The notes beneath the pieces were generated by a model, which ran no database searches, had not been told where the DNA came from, and saw nothing but the letters and a program-made list of their open reading frames with translations. From contig DOWV01000129.1 in NCBI GenBank assembly GCA_003519375.1, positions 558 to 8,204 on the forward strand: a DNA stretch of 7,647 nt, read 5' to 3'. The translations under genes and the position numbers were made by a program. This DNA is from Bacteroidota bacterium. Lineage in GTDB: Bacteria > Bacteroidota > Ignavibacteria > UBA10030. Of the stretch, positions 1-6,084 are shown one piece after another. Each line of letters begins with the position of its first letter. Positions within the stretch are counted from its first letter, which is position 1.

Positions 1-1496
1 TGCATCCATCCCATGTTCCATTTGAGGTCGAATCCGAGACCCCCGTATTGCTGGCTGTTCGTCACTCCCGGCCAGGCGGTCGATTCCTCTGCGATCATGA
101 GCGTGCCCGGGAAGTAGTGATGTACAACGCCGTTGCACTGCTTCAGGAAATTGATCGCAGCGATATTCTCGCGGCCCCCGTATTGATTTGGGATCCACTC
201 TCCTTCTCTTCTCGAATAATCAAGATACAGCATCGACGCAACCGCGTCGATCCGCAGACCGTCAACGTGGAACTTGTCCAGCCAGTAGAGCGCATTGCTG
301 ACCAGGAAGTTGCGCACTTCGTGCCTTCCGTAGTTGAAAATGTAGGTGCCCCAATCCTGATGCTCTCCCATACGGGGATCGGCGTGCTCATAGAGGTGTG
401 TCCCGTCGAACTCGCCAAGCGCGTATTGATCTTTCGGAAAGTGTGCCGGGACCCAATCGAGAATGACGCCCACACTGTGTGCGTGACAATAATCGACAAA
501 GTACATGAAATCCTGCGGCCGCCCAAACCGGCTTGTCGGTGCGAAGTACCCGGTGACCTGATATCCCCACGAAGCATCGAGCGGATGCTCCATGACCGGC
601 AAAAGCTCGATATGCGTGAAGCCCCTCGCAAGGACGTGCTCCACCAGCCGGTGGGCCAGCTCACGATAATTGAGCCAGCGATTATCCTCTTCCGGCACAC
701 GCGCCCACGAAGCAAGGTGAACTTCGTACATCGAAATCGGCTTTGATAATTGATCCGATGTGCTCCGCTCCTTCATCCACGCCTCGTCATGCCATTCAAA
801 ATCGCGGAGGAGATTGACCCGCGACGCCGTACTCGGCCGAAGCTCCATCTCGAATCCGTACGGATCCGACTTGTCGAAGACACGCCCATTCTGGGTTTTG
901 ATCTGAAACTTGTAGAGCTCTCCCTCAGGCAAGCCGGGGACGAATATCTCCCAGACTCCGGACGAACCAAGCACACGCATCGCGTGCTTCCGCCGGTCCC
1001 ATCCGTTAAAATCCCCGACGACACTGACGCTTTTCGCAGCGGGCGCCCAGACAGCAAATTGAACTCCTCCGACACCATTCACCTCCGCAAAATGTGCTCC
1101 GAGCTTTTCATAAATACGATGATGATCGCCGGCATTGAAAAGATAGAGGTCGAATTCCGTCAGCGTCGGGAGAAATGAGTATGAGTCAAAAAATGTCTGA
1201 CTTTCGCCGGAATCGGAGTATCGCCTGAGTTTGTACGGGAACACAATGGTGCGGTTAGGCACGTACAGCTCGAAGAACCCCTCGTCGGCGACTTTGGTCA
1301 TGAGGTGGGTCTGCACTTCTGCACCGTCGAGAAGTTCGACCACCTCTGCCTTTGCGGCTTCAGGAAGGAATGCTCGGATCGCGATCCCCTGTATACCCTT
1401 CCGTTCCATGAGGTGTGCGCCGAGCACCGTGAAGGGATCGAAATGGTCCGTGTTGACAATCTTTCTGATCTCGTCTGTCGCCGTTAGCGTCTTCAT
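1..1496 (-). CDS. glgB: 1,4-alpha-glucan branching enzyme GlgB, C-terminus cut by window edge
   Basis: GlgB cuts an alpha-1,4 glucan chain and re-attaches the piece through an alpha-1,6 bond, making the branches of glycogen in the cytosol. About 498 codons are visible and stay open to the left edge. The start is the ATG at 1496-1494 (MKTLTATDEIRKIV). Domains in order: an N1 module about 1-110 (DPFTVLGAH near the start), CBM48 from about 146 (QFAVWAPAAK, VVGDFNGWD), and the GH13 barrel from about 250. Barrel motifs are MYEVHLASW (256), WGYQVTGYFAPTSRFG (310-325), DWVPAHFP (347-354), DGLRIDAVASMLY with predicted nucleophile D417, and AEEST with predicted acid/base E470. The last visible residues, GGLGFDLKWNMGWM, are typical of GlgB. 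By comparison with E. coli GlgB (728 residues, D405/E458), roughly 240 residues including the C-terminal beta domain lie outside. It is the third gene of a run with nadD and a glycosyltransferase, 18 bp after nadD. Family assignment is firm. Confidence 0.96.
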   Translation of the reverse strand, partial: MKTLTATDEIRKIVNTDHFDPFTVLGAHLMERKGIQGIAIRAFLPEAAKAEVVELLDGAEVQTHLMTKVADEGFFELYVPNRTIVFPYKLRRYSDSGESQTFFDSYSFLPTLTEFDLYLFNAGDHHRIYEKLGAHFAEVNGVGGVQFAVWAPAAKSVSVVGDFNGWDRRKHAMRVLGSSGVWEIFVPGLPEGELYKFQIKTQNGRVFDKSDPYGFEMELRPSTASRVNLLRDFEWHDEAWMKERSTSDQLSKPISMYEVHLASWARVPEEDNRWLNYRELAHRLVEHVLARGFTHIELLPVMEHPLDASWGYQVTGYFAPTSRFGRPQDFMYFVDYCHAHSVGVILDWVPAHFPKDQYALGEFDGTHLYEHADPRMGEHQDWGTYIFNYGRHEVRNFLVSNALYWLDKFHVDGLRIDAVASMLYLDYSRREGEWIPNQYGGRENIAAINFLKQCNGVVHHYFPGTLMIAEESTAWPGVTNSQQYGGLGFDLKWNMGWM

Positions 1497-1514
1497 CGTT
1501 CGACTCTCTGCTTG

Positions 1515-2105
1515 TTAAGCACCGTATAAATGCTTGCGCTCAATGAATCTTCGCACACCTTCCCGGACCAAATCTCGTATCTCTTTTCCTTTTTCAATCC
1601 TTGTCCGGAGATCCGAGGAGGAAAGATCCATCAGCGGACCCTCAACCCGGATCACTTTCGAACTCGGTACGCCCTTGATTTTGTTCGGGTGTCCCGGCCG
1701 CTGATACACCGCCAGCGAGACCTCCCTGAGGATTTCACCGGGAGATTTCCAGAGATGGAACTGCCTGAGACTATCCCCCCCCAGGATGAGGAATAATTCG
1801 GAATCAGGGAATTTCTTGCGAAACGACTTGACCGTGTCGACAGTGTAGGAGACGCCGCGCCGCTTCAGCTCTATGTCGGAAACCTTGAGATGTCGATTGC
1901 CACGTACGGACAATCTTGCCATCGTGAGTCGATCGTGTGCCGTCGCAGGGTGATTACCCGCCTTGTGCGGAGGCTTGTACGCCGGCACCAGGTAAACCCT
2001 GTCGAGCATGAGGGCAATCCTGCTCAGCTCTGCAATCAGGAGATGACCAATGTGCGGGGGATCGAATGACCCGCCGAATATCCCGATTCTTAGTTCTCGT
2101 CGCAT
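1515..2105 (-). CDS. nadD: Nicotinate-nucleotide adenylyltransferase NadD
   Basis: NadD joins ATP and nicotinate mononucleotide to give deamido-NAD plus pyrophosphate, a core step of NAD synthesis in the cytosol. The 196-residue product has the usual length. Visible motifs are the nucleotidyltransferase signature GGSFDPPHIGHL at 11-22 (HxGH histidines H18 and H21), KPPHK at 44-48, SYTVDT at 86-91, LGGDSL at 108-113, FHLWKSPGEIL from 116, and SSSDLRTRI from 162, which fits the family ISSTxIR phosphate-binding motif. The ATG at 2105-2103 places the HxGH motif at the expected distance. The start lies inside the last codons of the upstream glycosyltransferase (16-bp overlap), and AAGAG directly before the ATG together with GAGG further upstream gives only a weak ribosome site, so translational coupling is likely. 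A run of eight G residues (coding strand) encodes part of LGGDSL; the frame is intact through it. Confidence 0.95.
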   Translation of the reverse strand: MRRELRIGIFGGSFDPPHIGHLLIAELSRIALMLDRVYLVPAYKPPHKAGNHPATAHDRLTMARLSVRGNRHLKVSDIELKRRGVSYTVDTVKSFRKKFPDSELFLILGGDSLRQFHLWKSPGEILREVSLAVYQRPGHPNKIKGVPSSKVIRVEGPLMDLSSSDLRTRIEKGKEIRDLVREGVRRFIERKHLYGA

Positions 2106-3205
2106 CTCTTGAGAACCTCTTCGTAAACCTTCAACGTCCTCCTGGCCGTTTCGTGCCAGGTGAATTGCTTTATCCGCTCCCGACCCAGGCTGATCAACCG
2201 GGCTCGCCGGCCCGTGTCTGTCAGCAATATCCCGATCGCTTCTGCAAATGAATCGGGCTCGCCGGGGTCACAGATGATCGAGGCATCGCCTGCCACCTCC
2301 GGTATCGACCCGCCGCTGGACACAACCGTTGGAATCCCGCACGCCATGGCTTCCAGAATCGGAAAACCGAAGCCCTCGTATTGAGATGGGAAAACCAGCA
2401 TCTCCGCCGCATTATAGGTCCCCAGAACCTCCTCATCGCCGATTCGGCCCAGATCTCTCACACTCTCCGTAACGCTCAAATCACGAGCCAGGTCAGCCAG
2501 ACCCTGATCTTGAAGGCACCTTCCACCTACAAACACCAGACGCAAATCAGGATATCGTAGCCGTACGCGCGCGAACGCTCTCAGAAGGGTGGCAACGTTT
2601 TTGTGCGGTTTCACATTGCCGACAAAGAGCAAATAGGGCGCTTCGAGATCGTGCTTCTGCCGGAATCGTTTGATGTGTGCCGATTCCATCCGATGGAAAG
2701 ATTCGCTGATCCCGAGATGGACGACGTTCACGCGATTTGCATCAATGCCGAATAACTCAACCAGGTCGTCTTTCGTATTCCTGGAATCCGCGATGACTGC
2801 ACCCGCATTGCGAACGGCGTGTCCGACCATGAACCGGGCATAGGCACGTTGCGCGGACGAGAAATACTGAGGGAATTTTAGATGGATCAGATCGTGGATT
2901 GTAACGACAGATCTCCCATGGAGTCCTGACGGAAGTGTGTAATGCGGCGCATGAAACAGATCGACACCGTCTCTCAGTGCCTGCCTTCCGAATGAGAAGA
3001 ACTCGCCCGGAGAATATTTCCCAAAGCGGGCTTCCTTGAGCTCCCAGTTGTTCGGTGCAGATACCTTCGCCCGTTGAGCCGCCGAAACGTAAAGCCAAAA
3101 CCGATAAGGTGTATCCAGCGAAGAAAACGTGGAAACGAGATTTTGGATATAGATACCGATCCCGAAGTCGAAGAACTTCCGGGCATCAATCGCGATGGTA
3201 GGCAT
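2090..3205 (-). CDS. GT4-family (glycosyl transferases group 1) glycosyltransferase
   Basis: This is a retaining GT-B glycosyltransferase that probably moves a hexose from a nucleotide-sugar to a lipid-linked or polysaccharide acceptor at the cytosolic side of the membrane; donor and acceptor cannot be read from sequence. I chose the ATG at 3205-3203 (371 residues, MPTIAIDARKF) because the second glycosyltransferase in the window starts the same way (MRIAIDGRT). A TTG at 3226 would add seven residues (MLSPAIR) and has GGAG only about two bases upstream, too close for a good ribosome site. Motifs in 371-residue numbering: glycine-rich N-terminal loop FGIGIYIQNL (14-23), TIHDLIH (102-108), VGNVKPHKN (195-203), and the C-terminal donor-site EGFGFPILE with the E-x7-E pair E277/E285, then IPEVAGDA. 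No membrane segment is evident. It is the first gene of the leftward run and overlaps nadD by 16 bp. Confidence 0.9.
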   Translation of the reverse strand: MPTIAIDARKFFDFGIGIYIQNLVSTFSSLDTPYRFWLYVSAAQRAKVSAPNNWELKEARFGKYSPGEFFSFGRQALRDGVDLFHAPHYTLPSGLHGRSVVTIHDLIHLKFPQYFSSAQRAYARFMVGHAVRNAGAVIADSRNTKDDLVELFGIDANRVNVVHLGISESFHRMESAHIKRFRQKHDLEAPYLLFVGNVKPHKNVATLLRAFARVRLRYPDLRLVFVGGRCLQDQGLADLARDLSVTESVRDLGRIGDEEVLGTYNAAEMLVFPSQYEGFGFPILEAMACGIPTVVSSGGSIPEVAGDASIICDPGEPDSFAEAIGILLTDTGRRARLISLGRERIKQFTWHETARRTLKVYEEVLKRCDEN

Positions 3206-3230
3206 TCGAATGGCAGGACTAAGCAAGACT

Positions 3231-3243
3231 CCATCTTGGATGG
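3231..3243 (-). promoter_or_regulatory. Small perfect hairpin at the start of the leftward leader RNA
   Basis: CCATC and GATGG form a perfect 5-bp stem with a 3-nt loop. If transcription starts near 3244, this hairpin would sit at the very 5' end of the glycosyltransferase-nadD-glgB messenger, where such structures can protect RNA from decay. The adjacent TTGGCCAA (3244-3251) is a perfect 8-bp palindrome touching the -10 box and could be a small operator. Both are short enough to arise by chance. Confidence 0.25.
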
Positions 3244-3250
3244 TTGGCCA

Positions 3251-3279
3251 AATATAGCGAGACGATGCCCCAAACTCAA
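3251..3279 (-). promoter_or_regulatory. Predicted leftward promoter for the glycosyltransferase-nadD-glgB run
   Basis: Read on the minus strand, a -35 box TTGAGT (3279-3274) and a -10 box TATATT (3256-3251) are separated by exactly 17 bp. Each differs from the sigma-70 consensus at one position. The -10 and its next two bases read TATATTTG, which also fits the TAnnTTTG element of Bacteroidota. Transcription would begin near 3244, giving a leader of about 40 nt before the ATG at 3205. This is a prediction from sequence only. Confidence 0.6.
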
Positions 3280-3288
3280 GCTCGCTCC

Positions 3289-3317
3289 TTGACTAAGCCT
3301 TCCATTTTCGGTATTTT
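3289..3317 (+). promoter_or_regulatory. Predicted rightward promoter for the flippase-glycosyltransferase pair
   Basis: A -35 box TTGACT (3289-3294) and a -10 box TATTTT (3312-3317) are 17 bp apart, close to the sigma-70 consensus. Transcription would start near 3324, leaving a very short leader of about 17 nt before the flippase ATG at 3341. The -35 box is only 9 bp from the -35 box of the leftward promoter, so the two promoters stand back to back. Prediction only. Confidence 0.55.
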
Positions 3318-3340
3318 CTCCCTGCGATCACCAGAGACTG

Positions 3341-4858
3341 ATGGAACATACGAAGAGCAATCAACACCCCGCAGAACAGACCACACCGCTTTCATCACCA
3401 GAACCGGGGCGACCTCGCATCGAGAGTTCCTCCGTTCTTCGCAACTCGATCCTCCTGTTCGGCTTTCACGTACTGACGAAATCGCTCGCCTTTGTGTCCT
3501 TTATTCTCCTTGCGAAGTATTTGGGGACACAAATGTTCGGAGTTTATAATTACGGTTTCGCGCTGACTGCGCTTTTCATACCGCTGTGCGATCTCGGCAT
3601 GGATACGTATCTCATGAGAGAAGTGCCGCGGTTGAGCAAGGAAGAAATTCCTCGACAGCTGGGCGCCGTCCTCTCATGGAAGGGCTTGCTTACGTTCGTG
3701 GTTTTCCTTGCGATCTCCCTCACCGGCGGCATTCTCGACGTCTTCGGCACAGAGAGGTTCTTCATTGTCGTGCTGGCGGGGTTGATAACGCTGCTGCGCA
3801 CCTATTGGACGACCTTCGCCTCATTCTTCAGAGCGATAGACCGGGTCGGTTATGAGACAGGGATGCTATCTCTGGCCCGGATTGCCGAGTTCATCGTGAT
3901 CCTGGCCTCGATCTCGCTGGATGCAGGACTTCTCTCGCTCCTCTCTGTGTTGACGGTTGTGAACATCGTATTTGTCTCCGGCACTCATATCCTTGTCCGT
4001 ACCAGGTTCACGCGCCCTATTATGGTCGGCGATTTTGCTCATATGATTTCGATCTTTCGAGGCGGGCTTCCATTCGCGCTTGCGACAATCTTCTCTGCCA
4101 TCTATTTCAATTTCGACACGGTCTTGATTTCAAAGTATGTCGGCGACGAGGCGGCAGGGATCTACCGGGCAGCGTATAATCTGGTCTTTCCGTTGACCAT
4201 GTTCGGTCTCGCAATCTCAGGAGCCGTATTTCCGTTCGCTAGCCAAAATTACCGGACCCAACCCGGGGAGGTGGAAGAAGTTATCCGCCGGAGCGTCATT
4301 CAGCTTGCGATGATCTCCCTCCCGATTGCTGTTGCGACAACGATGTTCTCCGGGGAAATCGTCCAGCTTCTTTTTGCACCTGAGTACGCAGAGTCTGCTA
4401 CCTGCCTTGCGATTCTCGTGTGGTTTCTCCCGATTGTTTTTCTTGCAAATCTCTACGGCAATACCCTCGGTGCCATCGATCAGCAATCATTCGTGCTCAA
4501 AGTCACAATTCTGAGCGCCGTCTTCAACGTTGGTGCGAATTTCGTCCTTGTGCCGATGTATGCCCAGACGGGTGCCTCCATCGTCATTGTGCTTACGGCG
4601 CTGCTGGGATTTGTCTTCTTGTTCTTCAAAATGAGAGGCACCTTACGCGCAGCGGTTCCGATTCGTGCCCTCATCCGAATATCCCTTGCCGGGCTTTTCA
4701 TCCTTCCACTTCTCCTGCTCCGGTCCGAGATCCATGTTGTTCTCCTTTTGATCACAAGTGTTGCTCTCTACTTCGGTGCACTTTTGCTTCTGCGTGCCCT
4801 GAGCCTTGGGGATCTCAAAAACATTCTCCTTTCACTGAAGCCACGCAGCAGATTCTGA
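3341..4858 (+). CDS. Wzx-type polysaccharide/O-antigen flippase (MOP superfamily membrane protein)
   Basis: Proteins of this family move lipid-linked oligosaccharides across the inner membrane for surface polysaccharide assembly. The 505-residue product has a typical length. It begins with a hydrophilic Pro/Ser-rich tail (about 1-32), followed by roughly 14 hydrophobic segments, approximately at 36-58, 65-85, 110-134, 138-155, 180-198, 200-220, 240-262, 278-300, 317-338, 353-372, 388-405, 411-430, 442-460 and 464-486. Family-like stretches are SILLFGFHVLTKSLAF and LAKYLGTQMFGVYNYGFA near the N-terminus, and ISKYVGDEAAGIYRAAYN at 263-280, which resembles the repeat-like YLG...GxYxxA motif of Polysacc_synt (PF01943) proteins. 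The ATG at 3341 is the only good start: no in-frame ATG, GTG or TTG was found between it and the first membrane segment, although the ribosome site (CCAGAGACTG) is weak. The substrate is unknown. A second glycosyltransferase follows after 13 bp. Confidence 0.88.
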   Translation: MEHTKSNQHPAEQTTPLSSPEPGRPRIESSSVLRNSILLFGFHVLTKSLAFVSFILLAKYLGTQMFGVYNYGFALTALFIPLCDLGMDTYLMREVPRLSKEEIPRQLGAVLSWKGLLTFVVFLAISLTGGILDVFGTERFFIVVLAGLITLLRTYWTTFASFFRAIDRVGYETGMLSLARIAEFIVILASISLDAGLLSLLSVLTVVNIVFVSGTHILVRTRFTRPIMVGDFAHMISIFRGGLPFALATIFSAIYFNFDTVLISKYVGDEAAGIYRAAYNLVFPLTMFGLAISGAVFPFASQNYRTQPGEVEEVIRRSVIQLAMISLPIAVATTMFSGEIVQLLFAPEYAESATCLAILVWFLPIVFLANLYGNTLGAIDQQSFVLKVTILSAVFNVGANFVLVPMYAQTGASIVIVLTALLGFVFLFFKMRGTLRAAVPIRALIRISLAGLFILPLLLLRSEIHVVLLLITSVALYFGALLLLRALSLGDLKNILLSLKPRSRF

Positions 4859-4871
4859 GAGTCCGCATCAT

Positions 4872-6038
4872 ATGCGCATCGCTATCGACGGCCGAACCAT
4901 CGTTCGAAAACGCACTGGTGTTGGAGTGTACGCAGAGCGCTTTGTCCGATCGCTTCTCAGAATCGACCAGAAGAACTCCTATACGCTCTTCATGGCCGAA
5001 GATGATCCCTCCCTCGAGGCACCCAACTTGACCAAGGTGCTGCTGCCCGCCAGCACTACCATGGGACCGAACCGATGGTGGGAGAATTTTACTCTTCCGA
5101 GATTTCTGCGGAGGCACAGTATCGACATCTATTTCTCGCCGGCGTATGTCCTCCCTCTCCTGCATCGATCGCGCTCGAGCAAGAGTTCGAACACCCGTAC
5201 TCTCATGGTAGCTACCATCCATGACCTGGTATCGTACCACTTTCCAGAGACCTTCACCCTGAAGATGCGAATCTGGCAGCGGCTCTTCGTTGGGAATGCC
5301 GTCCGCGTCGCCGATTGCATTTTTGCCGACTCTTTGGCTACGAAACTCGACATCCACAATTTCTACGACGTCCCTCAGGAAGTTGTGAAGGTCGTTTATC
5401 TTCCGGTTGACGCACAATTCCAGCCTGTGAAGGAACGGGAGACTCTTGACGTCATACGCGCGAGATACAAGCTCCCGCCAAAGTTCATCCTCTATCTTGG
5501 GACACTCGAACCGCGAAAAAACGTTGGCCGTCTGGCCGCTGCATATGCAAGACTCCCGGATCTCTTGCGGGAGCAACATAGCCTCGTCCTGGCGGGAGGT
5601 CTTGGTTGGTATTCTGGAAGTATTCGACAGGAGATCGATGAGCTTCACCTGGGCGAGCAAATCAAGCTCCTCGGCTACGTGAACCTGTCCGATCTTCCCG
5701 GACTCTACACGCTCGCCTCCGCGTTTGTCTATCTCTCGCTCTACGAGGGATTCGGCGCTCCTCCGCTGGAAGCGATGGCCTGCGGTACGCCCGTGATCGC
5801 CTCCCGTTCCTCATCTCTGCCAGAGGTCGTCGGGGACGCTGGAATTCTTGTTGATCCACTTGACCTCGAGGAAATCACCGCGCAACTCACCCGGGTGCTC
5901 ACCGACGAGCCGCTGAGATCACAGTTAGGCGCCGCTGGCTTGAAACAGGCAGGACTTTTCGCAGCGAATGATAAAGCGGAAGAACTACTTCAGATTTTTG
6001 AGAAATTGGTTGAGCAGCGCAGAAGTACAGCGGGTTGA
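4872..6038 (+). CDS. Second GT4-family (group 1) glycosyltransferase
   Basis: This 388-residue GT-B glycosyltransferase is probably a cytosolic, membrane-associated enzyme adding a sugar to a lipid-linked glycan; the sugar is unknown. The start at ATG 4872 gives the usual MRIAIDGR beginning with the glycine loop RTGVGVYAERF at 14-24. Other motifs are WWENFTLPRFLR at 69-80, YFSPAYVLP at 87-95, TIHDLVSYHFPE at 115-126, YLGTLEPRKN at 208-217, YEGFGAPPLEAMACGTP with the E-x7-E pair E292/E300, and LPEVVGDAGILVDP at 316-329. It resembles the leftward glycosyltransferase along its whole length, especially in the HDL, EPRKN/KPHKN and EGFG motifs, but carries a Ser/Arg-rich insert near 98-110. It lies 13 bp after the flippase, almost certainly on the same transcript. 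The ribosome site is weak (GAGAG about 9 bases upstream). The family resembles WbpY/WbaZ-like mannosyltransferases, but that specificity is only a guess. Confidence 0.92.
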   Translation: MRIAIDGRTIVRKRTGVGVYAERFVRSLLRIDQKNSYTLFMAEDDPSLEAPNLTKVLLPASTTMGPNRWWENFTLPRFLRRHSIDIYFSPAYVLPLLHRSRSSKSSNTRTLMVATIHDLVSYHFPETFTLKMRIWQRLFVGNAVRVADCIFADSLATKLDIHNFYDVPQEVVKVVYLPVDAQFQPVKERETLDVIRARYKLPPKFILYLGTLEPRKNVGRLAAAYARLPDLLREQHSLVLAGGLGWYSGSIRQEIDELHLGEQIKLLGYVNLSDLPGLYTLASAFVYLSLYEGFGAPPLEAMACGTPVIASRSSSLPEVVGDAGILVDPLDLEEITAQLTRVLTDEPLRSQLGAAGLKQAGLFAANDKAEELLQIFEKLVEQRRSTAG

Positions 6039-6047
6039 AACGAAGGT

Positions 6048-6067
6048 CGGCCTCGCGAGCCGTTTTT
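6048..6067 (+). terminator. Predicted intrinsic terminator after the second glycosyltransferase
   Basis: Ten bases after the stop codon at 6036-6038, CGGC (6048-6051) and GCCG (6059-6062) can form a 4-bp GC stem with a 7-nt loop, directly followed by five T residues (6063-6067). This fits a short Rho-independent terminator for the flippase-glycosyltransferase transcript. The stem is short. Read in the opposite direction, there is no comparable T-run, so it would work poorly for the converging trpF transcript. Confidence 0.5.
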
Positions 6068-6084
6068 CACCGTGAGCAAAGACT

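Noticed and set aside
48..746. Open frame of 232 codons on the plus strand
   Set aside because: It lies wholly antisense to glgB, whose minus-strand frame carries the GH13 motifs; the plus-strand product has no recognisable domain and no ribosome site.
3206..3226. TTG start at 3226 extending the first glycosyltransferase by seven residues
   Set aside because: The Shine-Dalgarno-like GGAG is too close to the TTG, and family members begin right at the first beta strand, as with ATG 3205. It cannot be fully excluded.
3217..3298. Direct repeat GACTAAGC at 3217-3224 and 3291-3298
   Set aside because: Only 8 bp and two copies 74 bp apart; one copy partly coincides with the rightward -35 box. Not enough to call an operator or attachment site.
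3244..3549. Open frame of 101 codons overlapping the flippase start
   Set aside because: It begins within the predicted divergent promoter region and continues in a different frame from the flippase; no domain or ribosome site supports it.
4815..5660. Open frame of 281 codons on the minus strand
   Set aside because: It is antisense to the end of the flippase and most of the second glycosyltransferase. Despite its length it shows no family motif, while the plus-strand frame is rich in GT4 motifs.
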